A stretch of 5,352 nucleotides of DNA from Patescibacteria group bacterium (GTDB taxonomy: Bacteria; Patescibacteria; UBA1384; CAILIB01), in assembly GCA_020696955.1 (NCBI GenBank), contig JAJFBK010000049.1:1-5352 (forward strand), in the 5' to 3' direction. Positions 5,066-5,352 of this stretch are shown one piece after another. Below the pieces are notes generated by a model that was not told where the DNA came from, made no database searches, and saw only the letters and a program-made list of their open reading frames with translations. The position numbers and the translations under genes are program-made. Every line of letters starts with the position of its first letter. The stretch's first letter is position 1.

Positions 5066-5352
5066 ATGCCCACCACAACCTCTCATCTCTTTGAGGTTTC
5101 TTGGGAAGTCTGCAATAAGGTCGGAGGCATTTACACGGTAATTACCTCCAAGCTTTCTCATGCTACTGCCCAGTTTTCTGGCCACTACACTTCAGTAGGC
5201 CCTTATCTTCCTTATGCCTTGGGAGAATTTTCAGAGCAGCCAATGCCTGAAGAGTTCAAGGCTGCCGCAGAAAAGGTGGCCAAAGAAGGTATTATCATCC
5301 ACTACGGAACCTGGCTGGTTGAAGGCGAGCCCCCTGTCATCCTCGTAGATTG
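5066..5352 (+). CDS. GT3-family (eukaryotic-type) glycogen synthase, N-terminal fragment
   Basis: The frame from the ATG at 5066 stays open to the window edge (95 codons seen; the whole enzyme is usually 550-700 aa). GT3 synthases add glucose, usually from UDP-glucose, to glycogen. LFEVSWEVCNKVGGIYTV (residues 8-25) matches the diagnostic start of GT3 enzymes, with KVGGIY as the donor-binding loop. VGPYLPY (44-50) and HYGTWLVEGEPPVILVD (79-95) align with the corresponding VGP and YGRWLIEG segments of yeast and animal glycogen synthases. The distance from ATG to the LFE motif also matches those enzymes, supporting this start. No Shine-Dalgarno sequence is present, and the gene lies 10 bp behind the 99-aa gene, so translation may be coupled. 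Bacterial GT3 enzymes lack the long regulatory C-terminus of animal ones; whether that holds here lies outside the window. The arginine common before VGGIY is lysine here (K18). Confidence 0.93.
   Translation, partial: MPTTTSHLFEVSWEVCNKVGGIYTVITSKLSHATAQFSGHYTSVGPYLPYALGEFSEQPMPEEFKAAAEKVAKEGIIIHYGTWLVEGEPPVILVD

Noticed and set aside
1..5352. CRISPR array, tRNA, rRNA, insertion sequence or attachment site
   Set aside because: No regularly spaced direct repeats, tRNA-like cloverleaf, transposase gene or terminal inverted repeats were seen on reading both strands.

Overview
The window reads as bacterial DNA of roughly balanced GC content. It carries sigma70-type promoters with 17-bp spacers, Shine-Dalgarno sequences, one textbook intrinsic terminator and tightly packed genes. 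The main theme is storage-polysaccharide (glycogen-like alpha-glucan) metabolism. A GT4 glycogen/starch-synthase-like glycosyltransferase overlaps a GH57 alpha-amylase-family gene, and a second synthase, of the eukaryotic-like GT3 type, enters at the right edge. The GT4/GH57 pairing and bacterial GT3 enzymes are known from Bacteroidetes and from candidate phyla (CPR/Patescibacteria). The compact genes and several unrecognised small proteins make a CPR-type bacterium plausible, but nothing here fixes the taxonomy. The standard genetic code fits: stop codons are TAG or TAA and no gene needs UGA read-through.

Layout, left to right. Positions 1-46 (minus strand) may be the start of a gene cut by the edge. 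Positions 53-1126 (minus) encode a signal-peptide protein with a beta-rich extracytoplasmic domain and about four membrane segments. A 268-bp divergent spacer (1127-1394) holds a good promoter for the GT4 gene, a weak candidate promoter for the membrane protein, a perfect 10-bp inverted repeat and a wider 9-bp inverted repeat around it. The GT4 synthase (1395-2696) overlaps the GH57 gene (2689-3954) by 8 bp. A near-consensus promoter begins 4 bp after the GH57 stop and drives an unrecognised 191-aa protein (4049-4624), closed by a strong terminator (4631-4660). A new promoter with a palindrome at its predicted start site then drives a 99-aa protein (4756-5055), followed after 10 bp by the GT3 synthase (5066 to the edge).

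Working model (inference): GT4 and GH57 make and trim or rearrange the same alpha-glucan. The 99-aa protein and GT3 form a second glycogen-synthase unit under separate control. The 191-aa protein sits between the two units with its own promoter and terminator and may belong to the same physiology, though its sequence gives no function. The most interesting unknowns are the 191-aa and 99-aa proteins and the two palindromes, which share an 11-bp motif with one mismatch.
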